A stretch of 64,000 nt of DNA, taken from VAXT01 sp963728535. Its GTDB lineage: Bacteria > Actinomycetota > Thermoleophilia > Gaiellales > Gaiellaceae. A model generated the notes under the pieces. The model worked only from the letters and a program-made list of their open reading frames with translations. It had not been told where the DNA came from and made no database searches. The stretch covers positions 1,426,001 through 1,490,000 of the forward strand of contig CAVSKK010000001.1 in assembly GCA_963728535.1 (NCBI GenBank), read 5' to 3'. A program made the position numbers and the translations under genes. Shown here piece after piece: positions 61,388-64,000 of this stretch; position 1 is the first letter of the stretch; every line of letters starts with the position of its first letter.

Positions 61388-61804
61388 GTGCGACTCGCTC
61401 TCGGCCTGCTCCTCGTCTCTGCTGTCCTCGCTTCGTCCGCCGCAGCGAGCGTGGTCGTTCAGTTTCGGACGCCGTCGGGAAACATCGGGTGCGCCTATTC
61501 GAGCGGCCTCGGGCCGGTGCCGAGCCTGCGCTGCGACATCCGAACGGGATTGCGCCCGCGCCCCGCGCGGCCTCGCAACTGCGACCTCGACTGGGGTGAC
61601 AGCTACGAGCTGAGCCCGACCGGACGAGCGACCGTCGTTTGCCACGGGGACACCACGCTCGATCCCCGTTCGCGGGTCCTCCGCTACGGCTCGCGGTGGC
61701 AGCGGGGTGCGTTCACCTGCCTGTCGAAGAAGACTGGCCTCCGCTGCCGCAATAAGAGCCGCCACGGCTTCTTCCTGAGCCGCCAGCACTCGTACCGGTT
61801 TTAG
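61388..61804 (+). CDS. Secreted DUF6636 domain protein
   Basis: 138 residues, GTG start, with TAGCAT nine bases upstream. Signal peptide MRLALGLLLVSAVLASSAA. The mature part opens VVVQFRTPSGNIGCAYSS, then PSLRCDIRTGL and NCDLDWGDSYEL, with six Cys likely paired. This FRTPSGNIGC pattern is that of DUF6636, common in actinobacterial exported proteins of unknown function. Its stop codon TAG overlaps a TAGAAT box upstream of mscL. Confidence 0.75.
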   Translation: MRLALGLLLVSAVLASSAAASVVVQFRTPSGNIGCAYSSGLGPVPSLRCDIRTGLRPRPARPRNCDLDWGDSYELSPTGRATVVCHGDTTLDPRSRVLRYGSRWQRGAFTCLSKKTGLRCRNKSRHGFFLSRQHSYRF

Positions 61805-61810
61805 AATCGG

Positions 61811-61829
61811 CCTTCCGTCTACAGGAAGG
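61811..61829 (+). promoter_or_regulatory. Hairpin masking the mscL ribosome-binding site
   Basis: CCTTCC (61811-61816), loop GTCTACA, GGAAGG (61824-61829). The 3' arm is the Shine-Dalgarno of mscL, eight bases before its ATG. A TAGAAT box at 61802-61807 predicts a start near 61814, inside the hairpin, so only readthrough transcripts would contain the full stem. Confidence 0.5.
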
Positions 61830-61837
61830 AACCTTCG

Positions 61838-62218
61838 ATGCTGAAGGAGTTCCGCGACTTTCTCCTGCGGGGCAACATCGTCGAGCTCGCGGTCGCGTTC
61901 GTCATGGGCCTCGCGTTCGCGGCCGTTGTCAACTCGCTCGTGAACAACCTGCTCATGCCCGTGATCGCCATGATCATCGGAAAACCCGATTTCCGCGGGC
62001 TGACGTTCACGATCAACGACGCGGTGTTTCGCTACGGCGCGTTCATCACGGACGTCATCCAGTTCGTGGCGGTCGCGGCGGCGGTGTTCTTCTTCGTCGT
62101 GAAGCCGATGAGCGCGCTCCTCACACGGATGCGCGGCCCTGCCGAGGAGGGCATGCCTGACGAGGAACGGCGCCATCAGGAGCTCCTCAGCGCGCTCAGG
62201 GAGGTCTCTTCGCGTTAG
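61838..62218 (+). CDS. mscL: Large-conductance mechanosensitive channel
   Basis: 126 residues. MLKEFRDFLLRGNIVELAVAFVMGLAFAAVVNSLVNNLLMPVIAMI gives the N-terminal amphipathic helix and TM1 with the pore-lining Gly/Ala/Val pattern; TM2 is FVAVAAAVFFFVVKPMSAL; the C-terminal helix carries many charges. Homopentameric channel that opens on membrane tension to release solutes on hypo-osmotic shock. Converges on truA with a 4-bp overlap. Confidence 0.95.
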   Translation: MLKEFRDFLLRGNIVELAVAFVMGLAFAAVVNSLVNNLLMPVIAMIIGKPDFRGLTFTINDAVFRYGAFITDVIQFVAVAAAVFFFVVKPMSALLTRMRGPAEEGMPDEERRHQELLSALREVSSR

Positions 62219-62931
62219 TACTCGACCCGCTCCAGGTAGAGCCCGCGAGCCGGGGCCGTTGTCCCGCCTTCCTCTCGCGGCGCCCCTTCGAGTAGTCGCG
62301 CCAGATCGGCGGGCGACCGCTCGAGCATCGTGCCGACGAGGGTTCGCACCATGTGGCGCAGGAAGCTGTTCGCCGTGATCTCGAGCTCGACGGCATCGCC
62401 TCGCTCGAACCAGGCGGCCTCGCGAATCTCGCGCGTGAAGGTCTCATGCCCGGTGACGGTCTTCGTGAACGCGCGGAAGTCGTGCTCTCCGATCAGGATG
62501 TCGGCGGAGGCGGCCAGCGCGTCATAGTCGAGCGGGCGGGGATACCAGAAGCTCCGGTGGAGCTCGAACGGCGACGGCGTCTGCCGCCGCCAGATGCGGT
62601 AGCGGTAGCTCCTCGCGCGTGCCGAGTGCCTTGCATGGAAGTCCGGGGGCGCTTCTTCGGCCGAGATCACCGAGACGTCCGCGGGCAGCGCAGTGTTCAG
62701 CGCCTTCGCCGCACTCTCGACCGGAGGCCCGCCCTCGACGTCGACGCTCGCGCACTGGCCGAGCGCATGCACCCCCGTGTCCGTTCTCCCCGCGACCGCA
62801 AGCTTCTCGTACGAGGAGAAGACCGAGTAGAGCGCCTCTCGCAAGACGCTTTCGACCGTGCGTAGTCCCGGCTGGGCAGCCCAGCCCCGGAACCCGGTCC
62901 CGTCGTATTCGATCGTCAGCCTGAGGCGCAT
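62215..62931 (-). CDS. truA: tRNA pseudouridine synthase A
   Basis: 238 residues. Catalytic motif AVAGRTDTGVHALGQ near 45-59 with the nucleophile Asp; MRLRLTIEYDGTGFRGWAAQPGLRTVESVLREAL start; FLRHMVRTLVGTML near 200. Makes pseudouridine at tRNA positions 38-40. Ends in TAA shared with the mscL TAG region. Divergent from the frameshifted gene at 62953. Confidence 0.94.
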   Translation of the reverse strand: MRLRLTIEYDGTGFRGWAAQPGLRTVESVLREALYSVFSSYEKLAVAGRTDTGVHALGQCASVDVEGGPPVESAAKALNTALPADVSVISAEEAPPDFHARHSARARSYRYRIWRRQTPSPFELHRSFWYPRPLDYDALAASADILIGEHDFRAFTKTVTGHETFTREIREAAWFERGDAVELEITANSFLRHMVRTLVGTMLERSPADLARLLEGAPREEGGTTAPARGLYLERVEY

Positions 62932-62952
62932 GGCCGCATATCATCCCGTTCC

Positions 62953-63574
62953 GTGTACAACGACGAATGGCGCGTGGAGATCGACCTCGACGACGAGGAG
63001 CACGGGCTCGGGCTCGGGGAGCGGCTGCGCGCGCACGATCTCGACGACGAAGCCCGCAAGCGGCTGGGCGGCCGGGTCGTCGTCACCAGGGACGGCCCAC
63101 GGGTCTTCCTCTACGCGGGCCAGCGAGCAAGAAGCGCGCGAGGCCGAGCGGGTGGCGCGGGAGCTCGTCGCCGCTGAAAACCTGACGGCCGACATCGCCG
63201 TCACACGCTGGCACCCGGTGGAGGAGGCCTGGAAGGACGCGTCGATTCCGCTTCCCCAGACACCTGAAGGAGAGCGCGAGGAGCTCCGGATGCATGAAGC
63301 AGAGGCCGAGCGGGAGGGCGCCTACGAATGGCTCGTCAAGCTCGACCTCCCGAGCCGTGCCGAGGCGGCTCAGCTTCAGGAACGGCTGGCCGGCGAGGGC
63401 CTCCGCGTGCACCGCCGCTGGCGCTACGTGACCATCGACGTGGTCACCGAGGAGCAGGCGAACGAGCTCGGAAGCAGGCTGCGCGGAGAGCTCTCGGACG
63501 AGATCGAGATCTGGATCGAGCCGAGCCGGGACGTTCCGAACCCGACGTTCGTGCTGCTCGAGTCCCGCCTCTAG
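62953..63574 (+). pseudogene. Conserved hypothetical protein interrupted by an apparent +1 frameshift
   Basis: The N-terminal part from GTG 62953 (MYNDEWRVEIDLDDEEHGLGLGERLRAHDLDDEARKRLGGRVVVTRDGPRVFLYAG) continues only if one base of the GGGCC at 63117-63121 is removed, giving SEQEAREAERVARELVAAENLTADIAVTRWHPVEEAWKDASIPLP and on to 63574, 206 residues in all. Mixed alpha/beta, acidic, no signal. I do not recognise the family. Coding character holds on both sides, so a sequencing indel is likely. Confidence 0.7.
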
Positions 63575-64000
63575 CGCGTCCCGGCGAGCAGGATCGCCGT
63601 CCTGCTGCCCCCGTCGAACGAGACCTGGGCGCACGGCCGGTCATCCGTGAAGCCCTCGCCCGCGGTGTTCACGCTCCAGCCCTCGTAGCCATGCGCTGCG
63701 AGCTCCTCGAAGACGATTGCGCGCGCTCGCTCCTCACCGACGCAGGGCCCAGACCGCCTGGACGAGCCCGACGCGGGACTTCCGAGCCGCGCATAGATCG
63801 CGTCGCGCATCCGGACGAATCGCCTGCTCTCGGCCTCGCCCTCGGCGCTCAGCACGGCCAGTCCCATCTGCTCGCAAGTCTCGTCGCCCGCGCTCGGGAA
63901 GACACCCACGGGGCCGGTGCTCAGCACACAGGCCGCGAAGTGCGCAGGCACGGGCTCGCCGACCACTCCCTGCTGCCACAGATCTCGGCACTGGGCGACG
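63571..64000 (-). CDS. Hypothetical protein, C-terminal part (runs off right edge)
   Basis: The reading frame is open from the right edge to TAG 63571; the visible part begins VAQCRDLWQQGVVGEPVPAHFAACVLSTGPVGVFP and ends SFDGGSRTAILLAGTR. It has a GVFPS segment, a mid helix with ESRRFVRMRDAIYARLG, and several Cys. The GTG at 63966 may be internal rather than the true start. Family not recognised. Shares CTAG with the stop of the gene at 62953. Confidence 0.6.
   Translation of the reverse strand, partial: VAQCRDLWQQGVVGEPVPAHFAACVLSTGPVGVFPSAGDETCEQMGLAVLSAEGEAESRRFVRMRDAIYARLGSPASGSSRRSGPCVGEERARAIVFEELAAHGYEGWSVNTAGEGFTDDRPCAQVSFDGGSRTAILLAGTR

Overview
The window is chromosomal DNA of a high-GC actinobacterium. 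The DUF2469 protein, the tilS-hpt-ftsH-folP-folB/folK-coaX neighbourhood, DUF6636 and VanW proteins, NHEJ Ku and many GTG/TTG starts point to Actinomycetota. A Thermoleophilia/Gaiellales-like soil lineage is my inference from overall style and has not been tested. I count roughly 62 protein genes and one tRNA-Pro. There is no CRISPR array, transposase, prophage or rRNA. Three genes carry an apparent single-base frameshift, which suggests residual indel errors in a draft or metagenomic assembly, or real decay.

Left third (1-26.4 kb): a cell-surface polysaccharide locus. It holds a polyprenyl glycosylphosphotransferase (cut by the left edge), a Wzz/Wzc-type tyrosine autokinase with a PHP-type phosphatase nearby, six glycosyltransferases (one frameshifted), two related Wzx-like flippases, an O-antigen ligase/polymerase and two tandem polysaccharide deacetylases. 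It also holds a FemAB/CelD-like acyltransferase, a sugar-nucleotide set (RfbF, two NAD-dependent epimerases, an RfbC-like epimerase, a C-methyltransferase and a DUF4910 protein) and a secreted glycoside hydrolase with a 103-residue uninterrupted polyproline tract. Genes are often fused by ATGA/GTGA overlaps, which implies translational coupling.

Middle (26.4-44.4 kb): housekeeping. lysS, greA, dusB, coaX, folK, folP, folB, ftsH, hpt, tilS, deoD and a diacylglycerol-kinase-like gene are interleaved with a secreted subtilase, a VanW protein and an acyl-CoA thioesterase. Two acyl-CoA dehydrogenases diverge from a perfect palindrome that looks like a TetR-type operator.

Right (44.5-64 kb): lipid metabolism (acyl-CoA dehydrogenase, long-chain acyl-CoA synthetase), Ku, SSB, a Nif3-like protein, a nitrilase, a HAD phosphatase and an APH-like kinase. 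Envelope functions follow (NlpC/P60 endopeptidase, 3D-domain protein, PBP4-type carboxypeptidase, MscL), then a NarL-type response regulator, NAD-dependent ligase and TruA.

Non-coding signals are the most unusual part. A two-hairpin intergenic element occurs three times (27.8, 34.1 and 57.6 kb), each time touching the stop codon of an opposing gene, with compensatory changes that preserve its stems. greA has a strong promoter followed at once by an intrinsic-terminator hairpin. At 49.84-49.97 kb a perfect promoter is followed by a nine-codon mini-ORF, a hairpin and a terminator. Many promoters have a TANNNT box 6-9 nt before the start codon, implying leaderless mRNAs, and most convergent gene pairs overlap at their stop codons.
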